Assembly: GCA_003254885.1 (NCBI GenBank)
Contig: QANT01005805.1
Coordinates: 43,924 to 107,923, forward strand
Direction of reading: 5' to 3'
Length of the DNA stretch: 64,000 nucleotides
Source of the DNA: Purshia tridentata
Taxonomy: Eukaryota > Streptophyta > Magnoliopsida > Rosales > Rosaceae
In this document: piece by piece, positions 35,530 through 46,700 of the stretch
Layout: every line of letters starts with the position of its first letter
How positions within the stretch are numbered: the first letter of the stretch is position 1
Translations under genes and position numbers: made by a program
The notes under the pieces: model-generated
The model's database searches: none
What the model was told of the DNA's origin: nothing
Seen by the model: the letters and a program-made list of their open reading frames with translations, nothing else

Positions 35530-38500
35530 CTAACTCAGAGTCCTTTGCTGCTGAGTAGCAAACCCTTCTTCTCCAGTAACCTTCTTCAACTCGTGCTGTG
35601 AACCACCCTCCAACCTCTTTGCTTCAGAGTCCTTTGCTGTGTCATAAGAAGCATGCAATCCGAAGAAAAAGTAGTAAACCAAGATGATCCCGGTCCACAC
35701 TGCAAACCTTATAAAAGATGCCCCATCAATCGACCCAAGTAAGAAAATGTTGATAGCAATCGACAGTGATGGCAGCCATGGCACCAATGGCACCCCCCAC
35801 AGCTTTGGAAACCTTGCTTGAGGAACAAACAACCAAAGTCCCAAAGTCCCCAAGAACAAAACCGGCAGGGTCACCACGTATCCTATCCAATCATGTTCGC
35901 CACTGGAAGCCCAATAGACAGAGGTGGCAATTGAAGACCCAATTATGATGGCAATGCAGGCAATGAGCTTGTTCCTGTTGGCCGGCGTGGTCACGCCGCT
36001 GGCGTAGTAGCGACGAACAAGAAGAGCAAGAGCAACAAGACTGAAGATGAACAAGGTGGAGATGGAGAGCAAGTTTGCGAGAACGTCAAGGCTTGTGAAG
36101 AAGGCAATGACGGCAGTGGCTGCAAGCATGATGACTGTGGCATTTATTGGAGTGCCGGTCTTGGCATCAACTTGAGCAAACCATGGAGGCAACATGTGGG
36201 TCCGGGCAATGTGAGTGAGATACCGAGCCTGACCCACTGCTCCAACAAGCAAGACACTCGTCATGCCCTTCAAAGCCCCTGCTGCAACCACGTACTTAGC
36301 CCACCCCATACCAACAGCTTCAAACGCAACTGAAAATGGAGCATCCGCGTCAATGTTTTGGTATGGCTGCATAAGGCACAAAGTCACTGCCAGCAAGCAA
36401 TAGACCAATGTGGTTATAACCATTGACCCAACAAGCCCAATTGGGATATCTCTGCCTGGATTCTTGGTCTCCTCAGCCATGGTGGAAACAGCGTCGAATC
36501 CCACATAGGCAAAGAAGAGAACAGCGGAGGCTTTGAAGACACCGCGGGGGCCATAATGGCCAAAATCAGTGTAGTTTTTGGTGTCGGCTTTGGTGAGGCC
36601 GGCGATGATGATGAAGAGGATGACAATGACGTGGACGATAGAGGCGACGTAGTTGAGACGAGAAGAGCCCTTTGTGCTGAGGACTGCGAGGCAGCAGATG
36701 CCGGCGATGACAACGACAGCGATGGGGTCGAGGTTTCTCATGTCCTCGGGGAGATCGTTAACTACGATTCGGAAATCGTTGGCGTCACGGTTGCAGAGGG
36801 TGGTGAAGTAGGAGGTCCAGGAACGGGCAACGGCTGCTCCACCTATGACGTACTCGAGAAGTATGTTTCCTGCTGCAATGTAGGCCATGAAGTCGCCTAG
36901 CTCTACCCTTAGGTAAGCAAATGACCCACCTGAAAATTATCGATCACCAAATTCAAAACATTTCAACATCTATGTATATATACCACATTACCACTTGTTG
37001 CTACCTACACTACGTACACACGAGTTACTTAATAATACTACTCATGTGCATGGATCTTCCATTATTCGACTCACATGATGATAACTTGATATATATAAGA
37101 TTTATTAACACAAACACAGAAAGCTTTCATTTTCTGCTCTCGCACACACTTCCAAAGACATTCTCACTCTCACTATAAAAAGACACCCCAAAATCATACA
37201 TCCACCATTGAAAAAAAAAGAAGAAAAATTAAAATTATGTTCATCGACAATTTTGTGTTTTAATTTTTAAACAAGACTAGAAGAAAATGTTTTAAAATCG
37301 CATGTCTCGTCAACTTTTTTGAAATAAGACCCATAATAATATGGGACCAGCTCAATAATATATGAGAGAGTTGATGGAAAATAATTGGGTTTACACCCAT
37401 AATATTTCTACAGGGTATATATACAGTTGATACTAACAAAGTACGCGGCTCAGGTTTGACCTATATCTCGTATTATATTATTATGGTGGGCCATCGGGAA
37501 TGGGGGCAGGACCCAAAAGCCCTCAACAGAGTTGAAGGGATGTGCCGGCCCGCCTCACGCCATTGACTTTTATAAGTAAACAACAATGAAGCGTGTGGCG
37601 TAGCCGTATAATCAGCTCCAGCTGCCAGCCTGCCACTGCCTGATATCCCCAATAATTCACTTCTATAATTATTTTTTAGAAGGGAATGGCAATCGCAAAA
37701 TATATATAAATTTTAACTCTTTTTTTTTTTGGGGGTCCAATACTATATAGGATCTAAAAAGATTCTCTTTACAAAAATCTGTGGAATATTCAAAAAGATT
37801 CTGTAATAGAAGAAATTGAAATTTTTGTATCTTCATTCTTCACCATAATTATTCCTAATTAAGGATTTATAAAACCTTTTTTCTTTTGGGAATTGGGTAA
37901 TAAAGCCTTCAGTCAAACTCATAACTTTAAACACTTTTTTTGTTTAAATCAAACAAGAAATTTTCATTAATCATGTTGTGAACTCAATTACAGAAATATT
38001 ACACTTGAAATATTTTTAAATCAGTTTCATAATTTACTACCAACAAATAAAATAACACGATAAGATCTATAACAACATATATTATTTAGTAATTTCTTAA
38101 ATAAAAAAACATATAATTTAGTAACTGATTTTAGTAAATTGATTGGTGAATTGTTTGTATAATCAGTTGCACATAAAAATCTTATTAAAAAACTACTAAA
38201 AAATGCTAACCTGGCTTTAAGGTTGAAATAAGACGGTAATATTCAGGCAAATCTTCACTAAAATAAAAAATAAAAAATCAAAGAAAGAAACAAAGGGTTG
38301 ACGCCAAGTGTGACGTACCTGCAACTGGAATCTCTACAGCAAACTCAGTGTAACAAAAGACAGAGAGCAAGGCGGAGACACCGGAAACGACGTAGGATAG
38401 AACCACAGCGGGGCCGGCGTGTTCCCTGGCCTCGAGGCCGGTGAGCACGAATATTCCGGCGCCGATGACGGCGCCGAGTCCGAACCAAATGAGGTCCCAC

Positions 38501-38736
38501 CAGTTGAGCGTCTTCTTCATCTCGTGCTGACTCCGAGCCTTCATCTCCACCAGCTCCGTGCTGTCCAGGGACCGGGTCAGGACCCGATCTATGAACCGAT
38601 GCGGACTTTCCTTGAGTGCATTGACGTAATTGCCCCAGCTCTTGAACGACTCCTCGGGGAGAAAGTCGTCTTTTTGGTACGAACATCCTCTCCTCCTCAC
38701 CCCCTCTCCTCCTCCTTCAGTAGTGCTCGTCCCCAT
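35530..38736 (-). CDS. CAT1: Cationic amino acid transporter CAT1-like (copy B)
   Basis: Complete, 605 aa, two coding exons: 38736-38319 and 36929-35530, joined in phase 1 inside VAG|GSFAYLRVELGDF. APC superfamily: cytosolic N-tail with RRRGCSYQKDDFLPEESFKSWGNY, TM1 motif GLGAVIGAGIFVLTGLEA, then about 14 hydrophobic segments and a charged C-tail. By the wording of the N-tail and loops it is closer to Arabidopsis CAT1, a high-affinity basic amino acid importer, than copy A is; this is a judgement by eye. The 1389-bp intron is absent from copy A at the same place. A leader intron (38863-38738) with acceptor TATTATAG ends one base before the ATG. The C-terminal exon is unusually GC-rich for this window. 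Confidence 0.93.
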
Positions 38737-38737
38737 G

Positions 38738-38863
38738 CTATAATATCAACAATTCAACTGCAATTTATTTTCAGAGTCCAAATATATTTATAGAAAATAA
38801 CTATAAATTTATAGAAAATAACTAACCAAACAACAAATATAAAAAATAATTCAGACGCTTCAC
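38738..38863 (-). other. Proposed 5' UTR intron of CAT-B
   Basis: Donor AAAAG|GTGAAG and acceptor TATTATAG|CATGG bound a 126-bp AT-rich stretch directly before the start codon. It parallels the leader intron of CAT-A. Confidence 0.55.
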
Positions 38864-39082
38864 CTTTTCTGTTTGGTTGCCAAGAAAAGCGAAGAAACTT
38901 AAGAAGAGAAAATAACAAAAGGGACAGACTCTTTTTGTGCGTAGATCCACAACGTTCGAATTCCGCTTATATAAAATATTGAAATCAATTAAATATTAAT
39001 TTTCAAGAGAGAGATCTAGAAAGAGAGTGAACTTATAGATGAAAATGAGGTTTTCCCCGGTGACCGTCAGAGGAACGTTGAT

Positions 39083-39101
39083 GAGAGAGAGAGAGAGAGA
39101 G
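39083..39101 (+). repeat. (GA)n microsatellite in the CAT-B leader
   Basis: About nine and a half GA units. On the transcribed strand it is a TC-rich tract just downstream of the TATA box. Confidence 0.9.
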
Positions 39102-39137
39102 GTTGACGCGGGAAAATTCCTTCACTGCAAGAAGCAC

Positions 39138-39144
39138 TTATATA
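39138..39144 (-). promoter_or_regulatory. TATA box of CAT-B
   Basis: The minus strand reads TATATAA about 400 bases upstream of the ATG. A TC-rich tract (39083-39101) follows downstream, a usual plant core-promoter pattern. A start site near 39110 is inferred. Confidence 0.55.
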
Positions 39145-39162
39145 CGCTCACTCATCGGTAAG

Positions 39163-39176
39163 TTCGCACGTGCGAA
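39163..39176. promoter_or_regulatory. 14-bp palindrome with central G-box, CAT-B promoter
   Basis: TTCGCACGTGCGAA is a perfect palindrome around the G-box core CACGTG, 18 bp upstream of the TATA box. G-boxes bind bZIP and bHLH (PIF/MYC) factors, so light, hormone or stress control of this transporter is plausible. Confidence 0.55.
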
Positions 39177-41374
39177 ACGTAGTCGCTCGTGTGAAACCGT
39201 CAATGTGCATGGCCACGCAGTTAGTTACTCACGCGCATATAACAGTGGAGGTGGACACAGCTATACAATACAACTTACCGAGTTAGCGCTAGCAAATACA
39301 GCTATAAATTCCCAAATTATCAGAATATATATATTTTAAAATATGAATGTACTCCATAATCTGGGTTACATACAAAATTTTTGTGTTTTCATGTTAATTT
39401 TTAGAACCTGTTTTGTTCAAGTTTTAGACACTTAAGAATAGAAAATTAATTATATTCCTATATTTAGTAAATACATAGAAGGAAATTATTTTCTAGCCAA
39501 GAAAAATTATTTCCTTTATTGGGAGCAAAATAAAATCTTTATTGGAGCTTAGATTTTGATTTCCTTTTTTTTAGAAAGTATTTATTACTTATTTTATTTA
39601 CTAAACTAATACTGATTTAATTTTTCAACGTTATCAATCCGAAAAATATAATTTTACATTCCTTTCTTCTCATAAAAGGCATAAGAATTGTCTTTGCACT
39701 TTTTTTTTTTTTTTTCAGATAATTGCGAAGTTAAGACAGTGATTTGCGGGTTACGACAATGGAATGCCAGTGAGCCAGAAGGGATTGAGCCAATGAATGT
39801 GGACAAGATTGTAGTTTAGAATAATGTTGGAATCGGACGGCTGCGATTCCGTTATATGAGAAAGGGTGCAGCGGTCCCACGGCCAGTGCGACGCTCCGTA
39901 AATGGTGTCGTTTGCTTCTGAACTGTCAGTGTGAAAGTGTTTTAATTAAATTTAATTAATTGGCAACTATTAATATATTATTAATTCATGAGGTTCATTC
40001 AGGAAAAGATACTAGTCCGGCAGTGCCTTGTCTTGTGCTCCTACCTTGATGCTCGACTTTCCACTAAGAACTATTTTTCATACATTTTTCGGTCAAACAT
40101 CTGCCAAAGTGGGTCCCACCATTTTTCGGTCAAACTACTGATATTTACATAGATGAACATATAACATATTACCAAATAATCTCACAATATATGTAAAACT
40201 GTACATTTCGTTGCTAAACTAATTGGAAATATCACATCGTTTACATTTTAATAAAAGTGGCTTGCTTTCACACCTTAATAAAAAACTTCATCATTTGAAG
40301 TTTAATTTCTTAACTTTTTAAAAATTTATCAAAGTCTATTAATATTACCATATGTATTTATAACTAAATTACACGTAAGCGTTATTTTATTGATTCAAAC
40401 AAAAGAATTGATACATTTGACGGTTTTGAATTATATATGTAAAATATGATATAAACTTTTAAGGAGTAAAATATAACTTTAAACATACCTTTAGAAAAAA
40501 AGTAAAACAAAATTAAAATTTGATAGAATAAATGTGTACATAAATCATTATTTGATACGCTGATAACTCGATTTACAGGATTTATGCGTATGGAATTGAG
40601 CAATTAATTGGGAATGAATGTATATACGTATTACGTAGTGTGCATTGGTGTGAAGGAATCTGTTTGTTTGCATGTGATGGTCATAATTGGAAACGCTGAC
40701 TCTGAGTCTCCGGCCCACAGAAGCTGCCCTTCGCCACACATTGACTTTGAATTTTAGACATGCCTGACAATACTTGGCCTTATGTACGTATGTGTGGAAA
40801 TTATTTACATTTCCACATCATACACCAACACAAACTTTGAAGTTGCCTTTGTTTCATCCACTAATTTATTTTTTTCCTTAAAATTAAAAGCTATCTTTCG
40901 GCTTTTTTCTTCGGTACGCATTGACTGCACTTATTCTTTATTTCATTCGATCATCAACACTAAATGGGGCCTATAATATATTGACTGGAGGAACCAAGTT
41001 TCGCAATGTTCTACTTTAATTTCCTTTTATCAACACATTGTTTTACTTTGGGTCACGGGTTTAGACTTGTACAAGTACAAGCTAGTGATGTGGAAACTCA
41101 AACAGTATAACGTATAAGCATGGAATTTGACTTGTGCATACATTAATTTAATTAATAAATGCTCTTTTGTCTTGCAACTAATGACTAGTAGTAGTGTGTG
41201 TAACAATGGAGATGAGGACAAATAGTAGTTGTTCTGGGTTCTTCACCTCTCACACCACCAAACAAAGATGCAGAGCATGGATATTCCAAAAGCCAGGTTA
41301 AGTTAACAAAGATGATCTGTTAATCGTCAATTTCATTATTGGGTACAACTTTGAAAGGCAATCAATGAATGCAT

Positions 41375-41440
41375 GGTCCAAGCTATGAAGTCTGGTGCAG
41401 AGATGTTGATCCATGCTACTCTGTCGCCTTCAGTACTCAG
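41375..41440 (+). pseudogene. Degenerate copia gag fragment
   Basis: The plus strand reads PSYEVWCRD in one frame, then CATGCTACTCTGTC. This matches PSYEKWCRED and AATGCTACTCTGTC of the gag-like frame at 42417-42797, with about 18 bases missing between. It is a broken second copy of the same element about 1.25 kb upstream. Confidence 0.6.
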
Positions 41441-41548
41441 CTGCCGTTTTCTCGGCTGCAATACATATATTCAGAGAGCTATGGCTTAAACTCAATAAAT
41501 TATATCTCTGAGTTAGAGTACTACTGATTATTAAGAAAAAGATAGCTG

Positions 41549-41700
41549 TCCTTTATGTACATGATATAGATAGAATTTGACTTTATGTACATGATATAAA
41601 TAGAATTTGACAATAGGTAGGTGATTCTGGTTTCCTTATTTTGTGGAGATAATTGCTCCATTCTGATTTCCTTATTTTGTGGAGATAATTGCTCCTGATT
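41549..41700 (+). repeat. Two adjacent tandem duplications
   Basis: TTTATGTACATGATATA plus an AGAATTTGAC tail occurs twice in a row (about 41551-41611). TTTCCTTATTTTGTGGAGAT plus AATTGCTCC occurs twice just downstream (about 41629-41695). Units are about 30 and 38 bases. No coding role. Confidence 0.85.
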
Positions 41701-42416
41701 TGATGTATATCTTTTATATAAAACCATGTATGTTCATATGAATAAAAAAACACCAATTACGCTCTTGTTCTTGCCATCTATTGTTTCATTCTACATCTTG
41801 ATTTCTTACACTGATCGATATATATATATATAGAACCTGCTCTAGCTAGCAGACACGTTTTAATGTATGTAATAGACCATAGGTTATCCTTATCCACAAT
41901 CGGTTATGCACGTAAATAGCTTTATGCATGGTTTAAAGCTTCTATAATCAATTTATGAATTATGGAAACCACGTACTCTTACTCTTATTTTTATTTTGTT
42001 TATTCATCAGCTTTGCCATCGCAAAGGTACTATATAGAAGAGGAGTTTGTGGTTCTTGAGAGACAATTAAGACGGAAAGAAATGAATAAGAAGAGGCGTA
42101 CGGTAAGGTTGGAATTAATATGTTGTTTGGATTTTAATTAATTATGACTCGATTTGTTTCTTTTCCCGTAAAATTTGAAAAGAATATTGCCGCTTAATGT
42201 CAATAAAAATGTATATAAATTAATTTGTCATTATGATTTTTTTTGAAAAAAGAAAGGTCATATTTAGAGATTCCAAAATTATATAGTGGATGACAACCGT
42301 CCTTCGCTTTATAACAAAGCCAACTTTTTTATTAAGATGAAGTTAATAAAGAAAGAAACGAATAGTTTGATATGAAGTTTGTGTGACTGATGTCTCAATT
42401 TCTGTGAAAAAATCCG

Positions 42417-42797
42417 ATGAATCCTTCTTCTTCTTCTTCATGGGGCTCTAGCTACTTACCTGGTGAGACACCTTTCTTGAATCTGGTTTCAAACATACAC
42501 AATCTGATGCCCATCAGATTGGAGTGGGATAACTCTGTCGCTTGGAAGTTTGCGATCACTGTCATACTGAAAGCTCACGGTGTTTGGGGGTATGTGGATG
42601 GGTCGATAAAATGCCCAGTCGGAGTTGATCCAAGCTATGAAAAATGGTGCAGAGAAGATCTAGCAGTGATGGCGGTGATCAATGCTACTCTGTCAGCTTC
42701 AGCATTCACGACCCTCACCGTATACTCAGGACATGGAGCGGCATACAAAACATCCAAAGAGCTTTGGGCCAAGATACAAGAATCCTTCCGTTACTAG
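42417..42797 (+). pseudogene. Copia-type retrotransposon gag N-terminal fragment
   Basis: An open frame of 126 codons with the gag signature of Ty1/copia elements: PIRLEWDNSVAWKFAITVIL, then HGVWGYVDGSIKCP, PSYEKWCREDLAVMAVINA, and a KELWAKIQESF end. In intact elements a gag of 300 or more residues is followed by protease, integrase and RT; here it stops after the first domain and nothing of pol follows, so this is a fragment. A Ser-rich start (MNPSSSSSWGSSY) precedes it. It could be a dead remnant or a small captured gene: a GT donor at 42827 and an acceptor ending 43111 could splice its 3' part. Confidence 0.6.
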
Positions 42798-43734
42798 TTT
42801 GGATATTCAATCTCCATGTCTTACCGGTAAGCCAAATGAACAAATATCAGCTACAATTTCTTTCATTTAAACATTTTTTGTTTTTGTTTTTTTGAGTACT
42901 TCTCGCTGAAACTCGAGAGTTTCAAAATTTTAAATTAAAGAAAAAAAAGTTAAAAATCGTTAATGAAAACCAAAGGGTTAGTTTTTTTTTTTTTTTTATT
43001 GATTGCTGGATTATGTTTCAAAGGTGTGTTTTATGCCTATTGTTGTCTTTAAATCGCTTCCCGAATTCCATTTGTTGATTTTGTTCTAAAATTTCTATTG
43101 GTGTGTTACAGCGGCAGGACCGTATCAGTTAAGGAGCTGGTCTAGGATTTCGATGATGAGGTTGGGCTTGTTCAAATCTGATTTCAATCAACTTCTAGGA
43201 ATGGTTTTTGTTTAATAAGTGTTTTCCATTCTTCAAATTGAATCTAGTGGCTTAAGTTTTTCCTTGTGGATTAATTTTGGTTTGGTTTGGTTTATTGTGA
43301 ATATTATTGTCTTCCATATATAATGAACATATATGAATGGCGTTAATCATGGCAATTTGATAATGTATGGATTACTTTTTACACAAGATACCGGGAAGTG
43401 GAACTTGAAATTGCCCTTGGGTCTTTGCTGTTCATTTAATGTAAAAGTAAATGATAAAAAAAGATTATTTTTCTTAAATTATTTTTGCTAAGGTACATGG
43501 GGAGGGACAAGAAATAAATAAACTTTTAAGTGAAAATTTAACATCCCACAAAGGGCTATATTTCAAAATTTTAATGAGAACATGTTAAGAGGGAACCAGT
43601 AAAATGCTGCTCTAGCCAGAACGATGGTAGAAAGAATGAATATAACGTTTAAACTACAAAAATTAAAAAAGAGAAGAAAACAAAATATATGAACAAAATG
43701 CGGCAAATACCATCCAGGATGCAGTCCACTGAAA
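42798..43734. other. Gene-free, between the gag fragment and the CCC1 3' end
   Basis: It contains a possible intron (ACCG|GTAAGCC at 42827 to GTTACAG at 43111) and AT-rich sequence. The 3' UTR of CCC1, transcribed leftward, lies at the right end. No other gene. Confidence 0.5.
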
Positions 43735-46700
43735 CTATGTGAATAGAGTTACAACATCTCTACGGTATCCTCTCACCATCAGAAGTCTTGGCACATTCTC
43801 CACCAACAAATCCATGTATTCCATGTAGAAATACGACGGGTGGTTGACCGGAGGTGGAGGTAAGCTCACGAGAACAACTGCTGCCATTCTTGAGTATCTG
43901 AGTATTGTCGAATTCAGCTTCAGAGTGGTGTAAAGAAATTTCTCCACCTGCTTTTCATTCACAACAACCGGCTTCCCATCGGCTATTAGCGGGGTCCCTT
44001 GTTTCTCAGCTGATGCCTTCATATCTGCCAAGTAGTTAGCTATCCGCTTCTGAGCAGCAGTGAAAGCCTCCACCGATTCATCTTGGTGAGACCCCCCTTC
44101 TCCTTGCATGTCCCACGATTTCATTGTTATAACAATCACTTCAGCATGCATTCGAAGATCATACAGAAACTTCTTCACGTCAGCCTTGAGTCCCTCTGCA
44201 TCAGAATCCTCCTCTGCAATGCAGAAAACCTGAATTTTACAACTCTCAAAGCTCTCCTTGGTGAGGAGGAGTTGAGAGAGAAGAAGCATGAGACCTCCAT
44301 CTCTCACTATCCAATACAAATCAATGGTGCCATACTGCCTCTGATACTCATTGGGCCATTCGTCTAGACCCTTGACAATAACAACTGCCTTGTTTGCAAC
44401 AATGCAATCATTAATCATTTCAACAAATGTGGCTGGAATTTCCGTCAAGTTCTCACGACGCCATATTTCGGGATACCGCATCACCACAATGTTTGGCTTA
44501 AGATTGCCAAGACCCATTGTCTGGACAATGCCGCGGAAGCCTTCAGTCATACTGGGGGCCACAACAATCTCAGCTACACCTTCACAATGCTTGTAGTCAA
44601 TGTAGGTAGCAAGCTGCTTGCAGGCAGCCTTGGCATCTTCAGCACATTCATGGTAGTCACCGTCTAGAATAGACACAAAGATAGACATTCCCCTGCCCTT
44701 CTTCTTCATGCAGTTGGCAAAGTCGGCAAGTTTGGGATGGCAGGGTACATTTTCTGGCAGCTTCCCCCAAGGCCGGCAGAATATCAGGGGTATGGGATAC
44801 CAATTCTTTGGGTGCACTTGATTTGCTGCATATACAGAAAAGCTAAATAAGATAAAGCTCAGCACACAAGCACACACTAGACACGTGCACTTCCTTTAAA
44901 GGAAAAAAACAAATAGTAACAACATTTTGAAAGAGGAGATTGGAACTTGGAACCTCCTCTTTAAAGGGAGGCGTGGATATTATGCCCACAAAAAAAGTAC
45001 AGCACTAATAAAGAGCACTCATCAAGAGCATTACTTATTATATTGTGTAATATACTCAGATGTATACGCACCTCCTAGCGATCGAAGACTGCGGAGAGCT
45101 AGTTGGAAATATGCACTCTTGAAACCATCACCCCAGTCCCCAGCCTTTCCTTTGATGCTTACATAATAATATATAAGGCTTGCAAGGGCTAGAGACACTA
45201 CAGTGAATGACCAGGAGATCAAGAACATGATCACTGCATGCAAAGAAAACACAATAGGTAAATAAAATCTTCCAAGGACATCAAATTTGAACTTCTTACA
45301 AGCACACACAAGCATGCAAGCATGCCCATAAAATAACCAGGTCCAACACTATAGTCAGTAACAGCATCACACCCCTGACAGATGCTACACCATCAAATGG
45401 AATGAAATTTATCAAATTTTGACTCTAACGTGTGAGTCATTTTGAATCTTTCTACAGATTCCCATTTGTGAACAAGCAAGCACAAAACTCTCTTCGTTTC
45501 TAAATAAATAAGATTCAACATTTAATCAATCCTGACAGTGATAAAAATATAGGATACATCATTTTGACAATCTGAACAATTATGTAGGCTGAAAGTCTCC
45601 GACAAATATGAGCAGCTTCCTAAAATCACATTCCCAAAAATATCTTTTCAGGCACAAACTAGTGCCTGCATTTCAAAAAGCTGAAAAAGCTAGCACTTAA
45701 TTTCTCCTACCTACCCTTCACTGCCTTTCAGGGAAAAAAAATTTTATAGAAAGAAAAAGCACAATGCTGAAAACAAAGTACAAAATAAATACAAGAGGAA
45801 GCATACCAATACAAAGTGATGCTCCAAGAAGAGAAAGGCTCCAGTGGTGAAATTTCCACCGAGGACGCCAGCTGGGAGCATCTAGAAGATCCAGAAGGAA
45901 GCAAGATAAGTTCACACCCGCGTAACATAGAAGGAAAAACATAGTTATAGTTGGCGTGATAAGATCCAGGTTCCCAATTATGACACACCCAATACAGAGG
46001 AACGCAGTAAACAAGGTAGCAATGTGAGGCTCGTTCCCATCTGCAACCTTAAAGTAGTTAAGAACAGGTAAAATATCGTCATTGGCTATTGCTGCAAGCA
46101 AACGGGGGGCACCAGTCAGGCTTTGAAGAGCAGCACCCAAGGTTGAAAGAATTATTCCAACGTAAATGAATGCAGGAAAAGGCCAAGATATTGTAGCAGT
46201 AAGCATCCTGCGCAAAAAAATCCAGTTTCAGCAACGCAACAATAAACAAGGTACATTAATTCACTCATGCATGATTCTATTTAACACATGTAGACTGATA
46301 ACTAACTAAACATGAACTCCAACTTTGAGAATTCAATTTGATACAAATTTGGTAATATATGAAATAAGTGTCCAGAGCAGGAGCACAAGACCAACTGATA
46401 TTCAGCTGTTTGAATCCCTGAAGAGTTAAAAACAAACAAAAACAAACAACGCTCTGGGAAATGAATCAGAAATGCTTGACCCAAAGTTAGATGGTCCAAG
46501 AGGGCAGTAGATTTTCTATGAAAAATAACTTTAATCTTTTGTAAACTAAAGTCCTGACAGTGAACCTATGAATTGCACTCAGATGTATACGGGATATATC
46601 AATTTGCAAGCACAAATATTAAATTTCCTTATTTCTTTCAGCATGGATAAATATGTGCCCCATGTCACAGAATCTGAGGAAAAATGCTAAGTAAAGAGGG

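Larger units (their letters stand above)
39177..42416. other. Gene-poor, repeat-bearing stretch
   Basis: Beyond the CAT-B promoter I find no gene. The stretch holds a copia gag remnant (41375-41440), two adjacent tandem duplications (41549-41700) and AT-rich sequence. Short open frames lack family resemblance. Confidence 0.55.
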
